Source: Dioscorea cayenensis subsp. rotundata
Taxonomy: Eukaryota; Streptophyta; Magnoliopsida; Dioscoreales; Dioscoreaceae
Assembly (NCBI RefSeq): GCF_009730915.1
Contig: NC_052477.1
Coordinates: 682,001-746,000 of the forward strand
Direction: 5' to 3'
Length of the DNA stretch: 64,000 nucleotides
The translations under genes and the position numbers were made by a program. Below are positions 26,401 through 39,234 of this stretch, piece by piece; position 1 is the stretch's first letter; every line of letters starts with the position of its first letter. The notes beneath the pieces are model-generated. The model searched no databases. It saw nothing but the letters and a program-made list of their open reading frames with translations, and was not told the DNA's origin.

Positions 26401-29400
26401 TTTCCACATACCTCAAGGCATGATTTTCTGTATCTGCCACATATAAGAGGTTCTTTTTTGGGTTGTAAGCTAAACCCTGGAAGCAAAACATTTTAACAAT
26501 GATGAAAGCATGTATTTAGCACTGAAAAGAAAAAGGCTTGACAGTAATGCATTTTTCTTAGTTAATCATAATGTTCTCAGGCTTCTATGTATGATCATGA
26601 TATCAAAATTTTGACTTACATAAGCAAGTAATAACTAAATAAATCTACGTAGTGACGAGTTTTAAGGAAAAAATAATAAGTAAAAGTTTGTCATTTATAT
26701 AGTAGATGCTCTCAGCATGTAAAACAAGACTTTATCAAGTGATGGGGAATTGTTTATGCAGAAAGCCCTATACCTTCTTATGATTTATTCTCTCTATATC
26801 GACCTCTTATGCCCTAAGCTCCTCCTTTTGAACCTAATTCTGTCCTGGCTCATAGAAGAGATATTATATTTATGGCAATCCTTACCTGAGGGCGTCTAAA
26901 AGAGGCCTTGTCAAAGGTACCATCAAGAAAGCCTTCTTCTCCACTGCTCCCAACTTGAAGAATAAAATTTCCATCCAAGTCTGTTACCACCTGGCTTCCA
27001 AGGAAGATAATCATATGTGAATTAAATTCAGAGTTAAAAATCAATTGATAAAACTAACACCGCACTACATCAAGTTCACATAATCCATTTGTTACAACTA
27101 GAAAAATAATGTGACAACTGGCCCCGAGCTTTAGTTGGTTTTTAACTTGACGAAGAAGAGAACTTGAAATAACTAGTAAAATGTGGAAAATGGGATGCAA
27201 GAATACTTGTTGCACAAGTACAATAATTGTATGATATAAAGAGTGTTATTTAATAGAAATACCTGCTAAAATGTGAAAAATGGGATTCAGGAATACTCAC
27301 TATACGATTATGATTACTGTCTGATATAAAGAGTCTGTTGTTCAAGACATCTATGGCAAGTTTCCCAGGGAATTTCAATGGTGATGCCAGCAAAGGACGG
27401 TCATTATCCTTTCCAATGCTAGGGGGATAGGTCTGTTCTCCAGTAATTTCTTTTCCTGGTAGAACTGAAGAGCTGCTTCTATGAAATCATCAAGATCCTG
27501 CAATCAGAAATGAAGCATGGAATGATGGCATTCAAATGGTACACCACAACATATTTAATGAATTTTTAGTAAATTCTCAATCAATTGATGATGGAACTAA
27601 AACAAAATAACAAACAGCAACAGCAAAATTTGAGGAATAAAGTGATTCATCAGAAAAATAACTGTTTTATTCTTAGTGTGTGTGCGTGTGTGACTATGTG
27701 TCGGTGGAGAGGGAGAGAGAGAGATGGATGACACTTAGTGTCAAATCTTCAGCAAACTATCCATCACATAAATCTTAGGAATCATGGTTCATGCTGTAAC
27801 ACAAGCCCAAATGGGTAATGACTTGAAAAGAAGAGTCTTTGATGCAATTCACAGTAGAGTTGAAGACTGTTACCTTTCGATGTCCTTCACCAGATATTTG
27901 CGCTAGGATCTTTCCATTAGGTCCAACAATGACAAATGTTGGCCAGGAATTTACTCCCAATTCCCGCCACAAATACATGTCACCATCATTTACAACCTAA
28001 GACAGACAAAAACAAACGAAGGATGACATTGAGAATGATAAACATAAGACAGATGGCAACAAATAATAGTAAAGCAGGAGGGATACTTGCTCCAATATAA
28101 ATATGCAATATACAAAAAAATACATTCACATCATTGCAGAACGTCAAATATACTAATTACAAATATCTACTAAATTTCATTTCGAAATTGTTAATCTAAA
28201 ATTGCCAGATAATTCAGATATCCATAAATTAGGTTGAGACAAAGAAAGAGCAGGTTTATTAGTTGTTTTATAATGGTGGAAGTTCTTGATTCCTCTAACA
28301 TACTGTCAAGGAACAATCACCTTGTACATTCTTAAGTTCATTTCTTTATAGCCTAGTTTTCAAAATTATCACTAGGAAAAAATTTCTATTTTTGTCCTTT
28401 GACATAGTGGAGCAAGTTTAACATACAGGGTGGGCAATGTTATAACGCAAGACTGCATTGCGGATTGCTTCCAAGTCTTTCTCATTATCAAACTTTGCAG
28501 AGTGCACTCCTACAACAGTGAACTGCACAGAGATAAAGCTTTTATGTAAAACATCAACAGGGTAATATCAACAATCAATGGAAAGATTTAAGATGAAAAA
28601 TAAAAGAAACAGATAATTAAATACATTGTGACTAATAGAGGAAAGCTGTGGATAAACAGAATTCTGCTGATAACTTCGAGACAATAACTCTTGCATGGTC
28701 AAAATCTAATATACAATGGTCTGAAACAAGACCATTTATTTCCTAACATCTGAATTAACTTCTAAAATGAACAAAACTACAAAATTGTCAAACAAGGAAA
28801 TCTTACAAGTTGAGGCTTTTTTAAATTTATTATGTCAAATAAGTCTAATAAGCACAAATTGTCTCTGAATATTATGTCAGTTGCCATCAATACAAATAAA
28901 CGCAGAAAACTAAAACTAATGTATCTCCAAGGCTGTGATAAAAGAACAGCAGAAAATGTAGCATCAACCGAACAACAAAATCCCAAAAACCAACTGTAAA
29001 CAAGTCGAAGAAACAAATCGCAAGCTCAATCTCACAATTACTGACTGAAAAGATTTAAAAAATGCATTAAGTACCGGCTTATCACTGTATTTCTTTTCTA
29101 AGAATTCCAGGTCTGGCAGCACATGCATACAGTTAATACAACAGTATGTCCAAAAATCCAGTAGAACTACTCTACCCTTCAAATCCTGGATCAAAAACAC
29201 ATGTGAAAAAAAAGAGTTTAGATGATTAAAGGGCATATCAATTACAATGCTAACACTTGATTTCAAGAGGAAAACAATCAACATACTGTCAGATGCAGAG
29301 GAATTAAGTTAAGTCGCAAACAAGCAATTATTTGTGATACCTATGCAATCACAGTCAGTTCGATTGTGTGACTTTAAAGAATCAAACAAACTTCATGATG

Positions 29401-32400
29401 CCTATTCAATACAGTAATAGAAATTACACAGCCTAAATTCCACTACCAGAATGAGGAATGAGCTTTGAATTTATGTAGCAAGCCCCTCACCCCAGACAGA
29501 CACAGGCATAACCAGGATGCCAATGAGCCACTTTGTTGTGTGTAACAGGAATAAAGTGATTGCGAGTCTAACAATTATCTCACCCACGCGCGCGCCCACA
29601 CACACTGTTCAAATTTTAATCAAAATCAATGGCTCAAACATTTCACTTGAGAGTTCAGAATGTCAGTAATCATTGATTCACTAAGAGTATTCAACGTTGA
29701 AGCCTAAACTATATAGTAGCTGCAATGGCATCAAACAGTTTAAGTTACATAAATACATTCCATGCATCCATGTCCAAGAAATTACTTAATAAATCAAAAT
29801 CAATGGCTCAAACATTTCGCATGCGACTCAGAACGTAAGTAATTTTTCTTTCACTACTCTAGAGTATACAATAATGAAGCCTAAACCATATACTAGCTGG
29901 AATGGTATCAGATAGTTTATGTTACTTATATACATTCCATGCATCCATGTATAAGAAATTGCTTAAAAAAATAATGAAGCCGATAATGGAGGGAGAGGCT
30001 AATAATGGATAAAAAAAGGACTAAGATGGAAGCACATTTGCACACCATTTAAACATTATTAGGAAAAACAGCAATACGCAATGAGAACTACCCTTTGAAA
30101 CTGAAGTGGAGCAGCATTCAGCCAATCAAGCTGTGATGGAAATTCGGGCATACTCGAACCAGAGCCACTCCATGAAAAAGAATAATGAATAAATGAGAGT
30201 AGGAATCCAAAGAAATACAAGTCCGAACACACACAAATCCCTGATAGTGAAATTAATTTGTGGCATACCTCTCTTCGAAATCAGAGATATATTTTTTCAT
30301 TTGTTCAATTCTTGATGATCCTGGATCTCCTATAACCAATAAACAGCAAGTTACTTGTTGGAAATTCACAGCAATTAAATGACAAATAAAGAGAAAGAAC
30401 AACTAAATCCTTAAATTTCATATTTAATTCCATCTGCCAGAAGCTCAACATAAAATTAGATGTTGCTCTAGATGAAAAAGAAATTAAACTTGGTCAAATT
30501 TCTATATTGAAAATAGAGAACATTGGTAGATAGGAAGGCATATTAGCTAACCTTCATTCTGACCAAACATGGAACGATCAACTCTAGAAAATAAATTTAG
30601 AATCCCTTTCACAGACGCATATTGCATGGCCTACAGGAAGAAAATAGAATTGTGATACATAAGCCTCTTGTAAAATCAGAATACTTCATTCAATCTGTAG
30701 TCAAGATGCCAATGTCTACGGTATATTGATGCTTTAGAGAAAATATATTTTTCTCAAATTGCTCTCTAGAAAAATCTTACAGGTTCTTAAGAAAGCAGGT
30801 TAATATCAACCCTGATCCAATATTGCTACCAAACACAAACCTGACAGATTACTCTAACAACAATTAAACTTGAGGACTCAAATATCAGCCCCGATTCAAT
30901 GTATTAGAAATACTTCAGCAAACCTGACACAGATTATTCTTGGAACAATTAAACTAAAGGAATTACATATCAACTCTCAGTAAAACTGCCACATGCCTGA
31001 CAGATTACTGTTAGAACAATTAAACTCGAGGACTCAAATATCAGTCCTGATTAAATGTATTAGTAATACTACAACAAACCTGACACAGATTATTCTTGGA
31101 ACAATTAAACTAAAGGAATCACATATCAACCCTCAGTAAAACTGCCACAAGCCTGACAGATTACCCTTGGATGAATTAAAATAAAGGAATGAAGTATCTC
31201 AGCCAACATGCAAAGAACTAGAAGTCATGCCAATCAGACACAAGCTTATCTATAATGAAAATTCTAAGTAATTCCACCTTAAACCAAACTTTATGCTTTT
31301 TCAATAATAGAATTGAAAACATGCTATGTTTGGAGAGACAACAACACAGAGCACTAGATTGCACATAAAAGAAAGGAAAGCAAGGAACTAAAGAGCATAC
31401 ATGTCCACCCTTACTGTTATGCAGAAAAAAACAGCAACATTATTTTAGATTCTGCATAGATAATTGTTTCCATGCTATATTATTGTTACCTTCCAATTTG
31501 TGATAGTAAAAACAAGACAAGAAATAGCAATTCCCAAACTTCCATATCTCAAAATGTCACGTCGAGAACCCTGTAACCTGTTGATAAAATGCAGTTGATT
31601 TTTGAAGCCATAAGGAATTCATAAAACATTGGTGAACTGCAAACAACGCAATATGTTTAGAGCAAGAAAGCACAACCAGTAGTCAATGAAAATGAGAATT
31701 AAAATGGAAATAGGGAAATGACCACAGAAAACCATTTTGGTAGACTGGAAAATTCCATAAAATTAGTAGGAAACACAAAAGGCTTTATGTTTACAACTAA
31801 CAATTGGCAGCCTACTGCTTGCAGAGAACTTTGAAACTGACTTGTCTCCTATAATTTCAGGTCCAATAAACCAACAAACTGACCTAATCCTAAACATAAT
31901 ATTATATGGAGTTGGCTATAATGGTCCTCTAGATAACTATTCAAACTTCGCCACAAGTTAATCCTTCGCATTAATGTTTTATATCATCAATTTAACTTAG
32001 AGGGTAAAACTTAAGTAAACAGACCCAAAGTCAATTTTTGTTTCTAAAGTTTTAATCATGCATAGACTTCTAAAAACTGCAAACTCTTTTGGGTTTCATT
32101 TTATGTGATACTTTCCTCCAGAATAATGAAAAAGAAACACTAATACACCCATACATAAACTAGTTTCAATTAACTAACCCAAGAGTTACAGGCAACATGC
32201 AAGATACAACATGACAACATTCCATAGAAAATCTGCATAAAATCAAAATTTTAAATAATGTTAAAGTATTATCTTCATAAAATTCAACAATAAGGCCTTC
32301 TTCCTTCTTCTAGATTCTTAAATACGAAATTGACTTCACTGCATTATGAATTAACAGAATTAGAAAAGAGACAGATTTTCCTGTACAAAATAAAACTGAT

Positions 32401-35400
32401 CAATCCAGACATTTTTCATTTACTTAGACCTTTAGAAAAAGCATAATAATAATCTCTATATTGTCAAACATAAAATTTCTATTAGGTCATGGGATCCAAA
32501 TAAGTCAGAACAGATTTCCCAGAAATCTTTTAGACCAACTACAAACTGAGTTTAAAAGCAATTTAGTGAAACAACTACTGAAAGCATTTAGCAGCAATCT
32601 GATCAAGAACTAAATGGATTTTCCTGCATCAATGAAGGTTAACAGTCATGCAAGAAAATTAATTGATTACAATACTGCCAAAAAATTGACAGATAAGAAA
32701 AATAATTGCATGAAATAAGTTATGAAAAGGAAGACTCGGGTTTTGATACTACTCTTACCACCCAAGAAAGTCGGCATGCTCACCAGCAGAGTTCATATTC
32801 TGAACAATACCAGAATTAACCTCTCCATTTGTCAGCTCTAAGGATGTATCTTCCAGAGCACTGTTATTTTGAAGGTTCTGCATCTTCTTATCTGCAACAA
32901 GCTTTATTTGTTAAAAATAAAAAGCATAGAGAAAAATTAACACTCTTATCCACCAATATCACATGGTTAATATCAAAGCACATTAAGTGACACCATGACC
33001 AATTCTGAACTTTAGATCATCGACAAAGAAAACAGATGCAATCAACAAAACTATATAGTGCCCATCAAATAGAAAGTGTCTACATATTTGAAAATTCTCA
33101 AGATTTCTGCAATAAAATACATAAATAAATAAATATTGAGCCATGAAAGTATTTTGATGGAATATAGCATCTCTATAGAGGAAAACAGCAATAAGGTACT
33201 CTTTGAACTACATACTATGCGAACCAGAATCACCACCATCTAAAATATCCTGAACTGAAATATTTCCTATCTCCTTTCTTATAAGTGAAGGGTTAGCTTG
33301 CTCTAGTGAGTCTTCAGACAACGTAGTGGTCACAGCTATACATCTGCAAAAGCACAATAACAGAAAAAATCAAATCAGGGCTTCCAGTGTTTGATTTCAA
33401 AACATTAAATCCAGGACAGTAAGATCTAACATGACATGCAGCCAGCGAATCAACAGCCTGTAAACCAAAGCATCAATATTTGTACCTTTAAAGTCCATAA
33501 ATGTGAAGGTAAATGAAAAACAACATGCAACTTAACAAGGATATAGATAAATGACCAGCGTCTTTATTTTTTATCTTACTATGTTCAATACATTCCTCGT
33601 ATTTTCCCACATTTCTAAATGTGATAGCCTATCTAATATAACCAGGATCATTAACTTGGAAGAGAGTAAACCCCCAAATATAGGCCAATTACATATGTGA
33701 TTGCATAACTAATAGAACCAAGATCATTACCTAGGAAGCGACTCACGGCAAACTCCAAATATAGACGAAATACATTATGAATCGGTAGTGTGACAGATTG
33801 GACATGCTACATAAACCAGTAATGCTCAAAACCATATGAACAAGAATAACAGGCATTACAGCAAAGTTTTTATAAGCTACCTATCTGGAAGGAATAGCAT
33901 TAAACCAATAAAGATTATCTAAGCATACCTCATTCCAGCAGCTTTGGCAGCTTGAATTCCAGCAAGAGCATCTTCAATAACAATGCACTGTTCAAAACAT
34001 TTCATAATTAAATATATATATATATATATAAAGGTTCATTCACGATTCCAGCCAAAAAGATCAGATTGCAAATTTGGGAAAAGATTTATTCTCAAACGTT
34101 GGGATAAGCCATATAATGGGATATATACTTATGATAAATTTATTCCTACGTTACAAAAATAACTTTGCTGAAGTAAACAACAAACTAGCACACAATGCCC
34201 AGGCAGTTTGCCGTTATGGAAAGGAAAGATGTAGTGGTAACATCATGCAGACAGATATGTTGTTTGACTAGTGATTTTAGCACAGCAATCGCTTTGGCTG
34301 AAGTAACAACAGAATACTGCATAATGGCCTGCTAGTGCCAGATAATGTAAAGGTAAGATGTAACATAAGCATCATGTCAACAAATATGTTGTTTGACAAC
34401 AATGACAAGTGATTACCAAATTTCTATTAGTAATTTAAGGGGAACCAAAAGCAACTTACCTCATGAGTGGGTACATTTAAGTTCTTAGAGGCCGCAAGAA
34501 AAATATCTGGAGCAGGCTTCAGATTTTCAAAAGCATCAGCTGACACAATTGCATCGAATCTGATGCCACGACATCAAAAGCAAGGCCAATATATTGTTTT
34601 AATTGATAAAAAGAACAAAGCCAGAAGAAAAATAAGCATTCTGCTGCCAATCGAAGCGTAAATATAAAATAAGAAAATGCAATGACATGCATATTACTTC
34701 TCACTCCATAACTATCCAAGAATTCATATAAAAGATAGGCTGGGCAAGAATATATAGTTAACTGGAAAAAAAAAGCCCATCATGTTACAAAGATTTAGGC
34801 TAATACTAGTGGTTGCCACATGTTAACAAAGGAATGCCTAAAATAACTTCCTTAACTTAGTGATTCAAAATACCATTAGAATCCTATCCATAGTGGGTTT
34901 AAATGTACATTCTGAGGTAAAACTGCAGGAATGGTACTGATTTAGCAAATAAGCAATTCAAGATATCACCAAGATCCTTTGAGCAATACTATGTGAACCA
35001 TCTCCCAGTAAGATTTTCAAAACCTGTTATAACTTATAACACAGTCTCAGGCAAATAAATACATAACCTTAACAATGACCATGAAGACAAAAATAAACTT
35101 CCAACAATGTTAGAACATGCATGATTTGCACATACAATGAATTGTGTGAAAACAGAGATATAAAACACTTACAAAGATGAATCCAAACCAGCCGCAGCCA
35201 AGTTGGCGTCAACCTTGATCCTGTCCGCACTAGAAGCTACAGCCACCTTAAGCCCTCTACTTTTGCACTATTAAACAAACAACATCATTCAATCCCGAAT
35301 CTTGTAATTCCAACAACATGTCATTGACTATACCTCCTTGACTAACTCCAATGCACCCGGAAATCCAATGCCAGAGTTGGGTTTAGCATACTGTAAGTGA

Positions 35401-36056
35401 AATTGCAATCAGGAAACAAGAAACACAGCATTATTGAACCCTAGAAACAAAAATTCTTCAAAAATCAGAAAAACCTTATCAAGATAAATCTCAAAGAAAC
35501 GTTTCTTCGCGGCCTCCCGATCGAAATCCTTCACTCCTTTGACACCAGCCACCCCTCCAAGAAAATTCGCCTCCCCTGATCCATCAATCCACAAACCAAA
35601 ATCAAGATCAATAACGCAAAATAGATTTCAAGAACTCAAACCAACAAGAAGATGAAGAATCAGAAGAAGATGAAACAAACCAGTGCCCATGAAGGGCACG
35701 AAGTCTTCAGCGGTGACAGAGACACCGATCTCAGCGAAAACATCAACAGCAGCCATCCTCGACACATCCTCACTGTTACAAAGCACGCCGTCCATGTCAA
35801 AGAGCACCGCCGATACCTTCCCCCATTCCTCACCACCATTCTTGTCTCGAACCCCCATCACCTCCTCTTCCCGAGTAGTAGATGCTCCGGCAATGAAGCT
35901 CAATCGCCGGCGCCAACCGGCGAGGACGAAGGCTGGCGTCTCCGGGAAGGGAACAATGGAGAAGCACGTCTTCTTCGATGGTTGGGAAGGGTAGAGTTGG
36001 TATTTAAAAAGGCGAGAAGGGCCAGTGAGATTTATAGCCGTCGAGATGAAGGCCAT
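20491..36056 (-). CDS. SOQ1: SUPPRESSOR OF QUENCHING 1 (SOQ1), chloroplastic; 28 exons
   Basis: A thylakoid membrane protein that prevents the slow antenna quenching qH. In Arabidopsis the HAD part faces the stroma and the thioredoxin-like and NHL parts the lumen. Exons (minus): 36056-35681, 35575-35475, 35390-35334, 35267-35173, 34559-34460, 33987-33929, 33343-33216, 32891-32759, 31577-31490, 30630-30552, 30329-30269, 30167-30092, 29185-29075, 28522-28427, 27996-27874, 27497-27301, 26990-26886, 26476-26412, 25697-25604, 25111-24954, 24138-24089, 24013-23892, 23744-23637, 23025-22933, 22569-22533, 22074-21827, 21002-20853, 20658-20491. Order: transit peptide; HAD ([31 protein letters not shown]; exons 1-7); membrane span ([13 protein letters not shown], exon 9); thioredoxin-like domain with YCCINC (exon 13); NHL propeller (exons 16-26); C-terminal beta domain. 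About 1,092 aa, against about 1,055 in Arabidopsis. Exon 16 has an apparent 1-nt deletion in an A-run (minus strand) at 27410-27412; as read, it ends the frame 40 codons into exon 16, before the propeller. All other junctions are in frame, so an assembly error is as likely as a real lesion. Confidence 0.95.
21114..21269. repeat. 80-bp tandem duplication in SOQ1 intron 26
   Basis: The segment starting CAATTTTAAGAT at 21114 is repeated from 21194 with only a few mismatches (period 80 bp). Confidence 0.85.
23271..23668. repeat. 193-bp tandem duplication spanning the end of SOQ1 exon 23
   Basis: Copies at 23271-23463 and 23476-23668 are nearly identical and separated by a (CA)n tract. The right copy contains the last 32 nt of exon 23 with its functional donor. 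The left copy carries a duplicate of the same exon tail and donor inside intron 23. Confidence 0.9.
29619..29970. repeat. 174-bp tandem duplication in SOQ1 intron 12
   Basis: Two diverged copies, beginning ATCAAAATCAATGG at 29619 and 29793, both contain the block ACATTCCATGCATCCATGT. Divergence is clearly higher than in the exon 23 duplication, so this is older. Confidence 0.8.
30800..31200. repeat. 156-bp tandem repeat, about 2.3 copies, SOQ1 intron 9
   Basis: CTGACAGATTAC recurs at 30841, 30997 and 31153, an exact period of 156 bp, with the intervening sequence well conserved. Each unit is itself a degenerate duplication (CCTGACAGATTA and CCTGACACAGATTATT, both followed by ACAATTAAACT). 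Confidence 0.85.
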
Positions 36057-38699
36057 GAGTGAACAGTATGGTATGAAATGACGAAAAGGCCCTCAATGTA
36101 TAACAAAAGAGGAAAAGAGATGGGTTGATATCGAATTGTTAAACGTTATTATGGAGCTGGATTCTGGATTTTTGAGAAGCGGGATTTATCATGAGGATAT
36201 GACACGTGGAAGAATAATAATTCGCCACGTTGCATGACCCGTTGGTAGGGATGTGCTAGAAAAGGCTTATCTACCTTGGTTTGATATAGATCACTCATCA
36301 TGCATTATGATCCCAAATATTCTCAATATTTATAATATAATTATTAAAACTTATTTTTGACTTGTAAATAAACTTTGCATCAATTCTTATTTTGGTCATT
36401 AAAGTAAAAAAAAAATTATTCAAATCACTAAACTTACCGGATAGATGATAAATGCTTTTATTACCATTTAATTAATTTTTTATTATGTAAATCAAAGAAA
36501 ACCTAAGCTTTGTGCAAAGAAATAATATATGCATTTCCATACATACTTTTTATATGATCATTTTTTCTTTTTATTTACAATACCTTGTCCATGATTTTTA
36601 TGTGACTGTCTAATCTATTTATAATTTCAATGACTTTTTGAAAAAAAAAATCATTTTTCACTGAGAAGGAAATGAAATACTAGTTCTTATATTTGAGTGA
36701 TATTATTTATATATTATTTACATTTTTATCTATTATCAAAAATACTAAATAAAATTGTAGTTAATGAGATATTGGAGTAAACCATTAAATGGTTTTATGC
36801 AATTTGAATCACATGTTCATACATTAAAACAAATTTTATATTTAAACTAACTTGAGGTTAGTTGGATTTTTTTTTTGTTTTTTTTTTTTTTTAAAAATTG
36901 ATTAATCTATATAATCTCTGCAGTTTATAACTTTACTTGTAAATTTCAAAAGTTTTCATAAGCTGCTGTCAAATAAACTTTTAATTATTATTATTATATA
37001 TAATTCCATGCCATAATTTCTTTGAATACAAAGAATAATAAAAACATTAAAAAAAGTCATAAAATTTTACTATTTTTACCCATAAGTAAATGTTTATAAC
37101 TAAAATCAAGCCAGGAGATGACATTTGTGATTATTTTTAAATTTATGAAAAATACAAAAGAATGAAATACAAAAGAAAGACTGTTAAATTCATTTTTTTA
37201 ATGGTTTTATATTTTATAAATAATATAAAATTAAGAGTTGTGCTAACAATTATAATATTTTTTCAGAAAAACAAAACAAAACCAAGATATCCCGAGAAGC
37301 TCTGTGATCCTATCATTATCACTGGTTCATCTTTGTTTTCATGGGTTTTATTTTACTTTAATTTGTCATTATTTATTGGAGTTATTTTGTTTTTTTATTT
37401 TTTATTTATTAAGCTACCATATTACCTGTATTGATCACAGGCTCGTTTTGTTTTCATGAGTTTTATTAAGATCTGTGGTCCTATCATTATCATTAGTTCG
37501 TCTGGTTTTCATGGGTTTTATTTTACTTTTTTTAAAAATTTTTTTAAAATTGATTAATCTATATTTTGCTTTACCATGTGAATTGTTTTATTTATGTGTT
37601 TGTTTTATGTTTTGCATTTATCCTAATGCTTTTTATTGCATGTATATCTATTTTCTTATGTATTTATTATTTTTTAAATAAATATGATTTATCCATTTAA
37701 AAAAAACACACACACATTAACGTGAGAAATTAGGCTATTTCATGATTTTTTTTTATTATATAACATTAATTAATTCACTTGGCACAGCACATCCTATACA
37801 AAATATTAAATGTAATACATAAATAGATAAATAAAAAGGCATGCACAAGTTTTTGATGTTTTAAAAGTCTCAACTAATTCATTTAGACATAGCTTTTCAA
37901 TGCGTCTTCTCTTTTACCCTAGTTGACCATGATCAGAGAGACTTTATTATGAAAGATAAACCAAACAAGTATATTTTTGTATGTTATCCAAAGTCATCAA
38001 TTGAGTGTAAATTGATCGACATAACATAGATATTAACAAAAAAAAAAAAAATTGAAGCAAACTTACATTTTCAATGTTTATAAAATTTAAACCTGGTTCA
38101 TCTATAACGTATGCCGCCATAATATTAGCAACAACAATATTTTGTCCGGTTACATAAATGATAATTTCAATAATGAAAATTCAACAACACAATAATTAAT
38201 TGGATGATTTGCTTAAAAAAGGGTATAATTTTTTTTTTTTTAACTTTGTACATATGCAGGTATTTCAGTTATAAATAAATCAACATATCACTATGGAGCT
38301 TTCGGTCAAAAAAAGGTCCCATGATCACTTAAATTTTTAAATTTTAAAAAAACTATACCAAAAGAGTAGTCACTACAAAATCATTATTTTTTGCCGGAGC
38401 TTCTTCTTCAACACTTGGAAGAACTATTATCTCTCAAAATGATTCCAACACAGCTACTTTATAGCATATATTTCTACTTTTATCTTTCTTATTTATGTAC
38501 CATTGTAACATTTCCCTTTCATATCAGGTGGACTTAAATCTTTATTATACTTTTTGTTTTGTTTCTTGTTTTGTTTTTATTTTTCCTTGTTTAGTCGAAA
38601 GCTGTGTTGTTTCTGTTTTCTTGTGTCTTTTTTATTTTAATAAATTGTGATTTATTCACATTTATTCAAAATTAAAAAAATAAAAATTTAACCCCACAA
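36057..38699. other. SOQ1 upstream region and intergenic DNA
   Basis: The first 250 bp resembles the upstream region of the HAD-only paralog. Further left, ATCATTATCA-TTCATGGGTTTTATTTTACTT-like segments repeat at about 37307 and 37478. The run ending in an A-rich tail at about 38640-38690 resembles a LINE 3' end, but no coding part supports it. No gene is recognised. Confidence 0.5.
36203..36208. promoter_or_regulatory. G-box (CACGTG) in the SOQ1 promoter
   Basis: GACACGTGG lies about 147 bp upstream of the SOQ1 ATG. The same GACACGTGG occurs at the equivalent place upstream of the duplicated HAD gene (42126-42134), in a block of shared sequence. A G-box is a typical site for bHLH/bZIP factors in light and ABA responses; use here is inferred. 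Confidence 0.6.
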
Positions 38700-38941
38700 A
38701 ACAAATATTTAAAGAATTTTAGAAAAACCAATAAAATTTAGTTAGATCATAGGATCCAAAAAACTGAATATGTCATTAGCATCCCAGAAAGCTTTTAGAT
38801 CAACTAGCAACTATTTAGAAGCAATTTAATAGAACTATTATTGAAATTATTTAGCAGTAGTCTGACCATTGAACTAATTGGATATAATATAGCCAAAACA
38901 AAATTGATGAATAATAAATATAATTACATTAATTAAGTTAC

Positions 38942-39023
38942 CTCCCGTTTGGCAGCTTTGATACTCCGGAGCGTACTCCATTGCATAGATACTTTGAAGG
39001 TTTTTCTTCTTTTATCTCCTCAT
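38942..39023 (-). pseudogene. Relic of SOQ1 exon 8 downstream of the HAD-only paralog
   Basis: This 82-bp block and its flanks align with the SOQ1 exon 8 acceptor region (TCATCTGCAACAA and the ACCTTCAA part). The acceptor AG and a donor-like GTAACT remain, and the reading frame is open. The paralog's exon 7 has lost its donor, so this exon is normally unreachable. A weak alternative donor inside exon 7 (GT in TCTGGTTCCC) could join to it in frame; that is speculation. Confidence 0.55.
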
Positions 39024-39234
39024 CTGCAACAAACTGTATTTGTTAAAAATCATAGAGCAAGATTTACTGTTCTAATTGACCAGTATCAGAAAAGAGAAAG
39101 TAGCACCATCACCATTCAAATGAACTATGGATCATGAAATAAAGAACAGATGTAATGAACCTTAAAAATACATAAAATCTCTCATATATTAAAGAATGTA
39201 TCTACATATTTGAAAGTGTAAGGTATACTTTGAA

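Noticed and set aside
30149-30167. Alternative acceptor for SOQ1 exon 12 (TTCGAG|TATGCC)
   Set aside because: It also keeps frame, but the upstream site gives a linker length closer to other SOQ1 proteins. The two cannot be separated without cDNA.
37300-38690. Possible LINE 3' ends on the plus strand
   Set aside because: T-rich 3'-UTR-like text with an A-rich end is present, but there is no coding remnant or target duplication to support a call.
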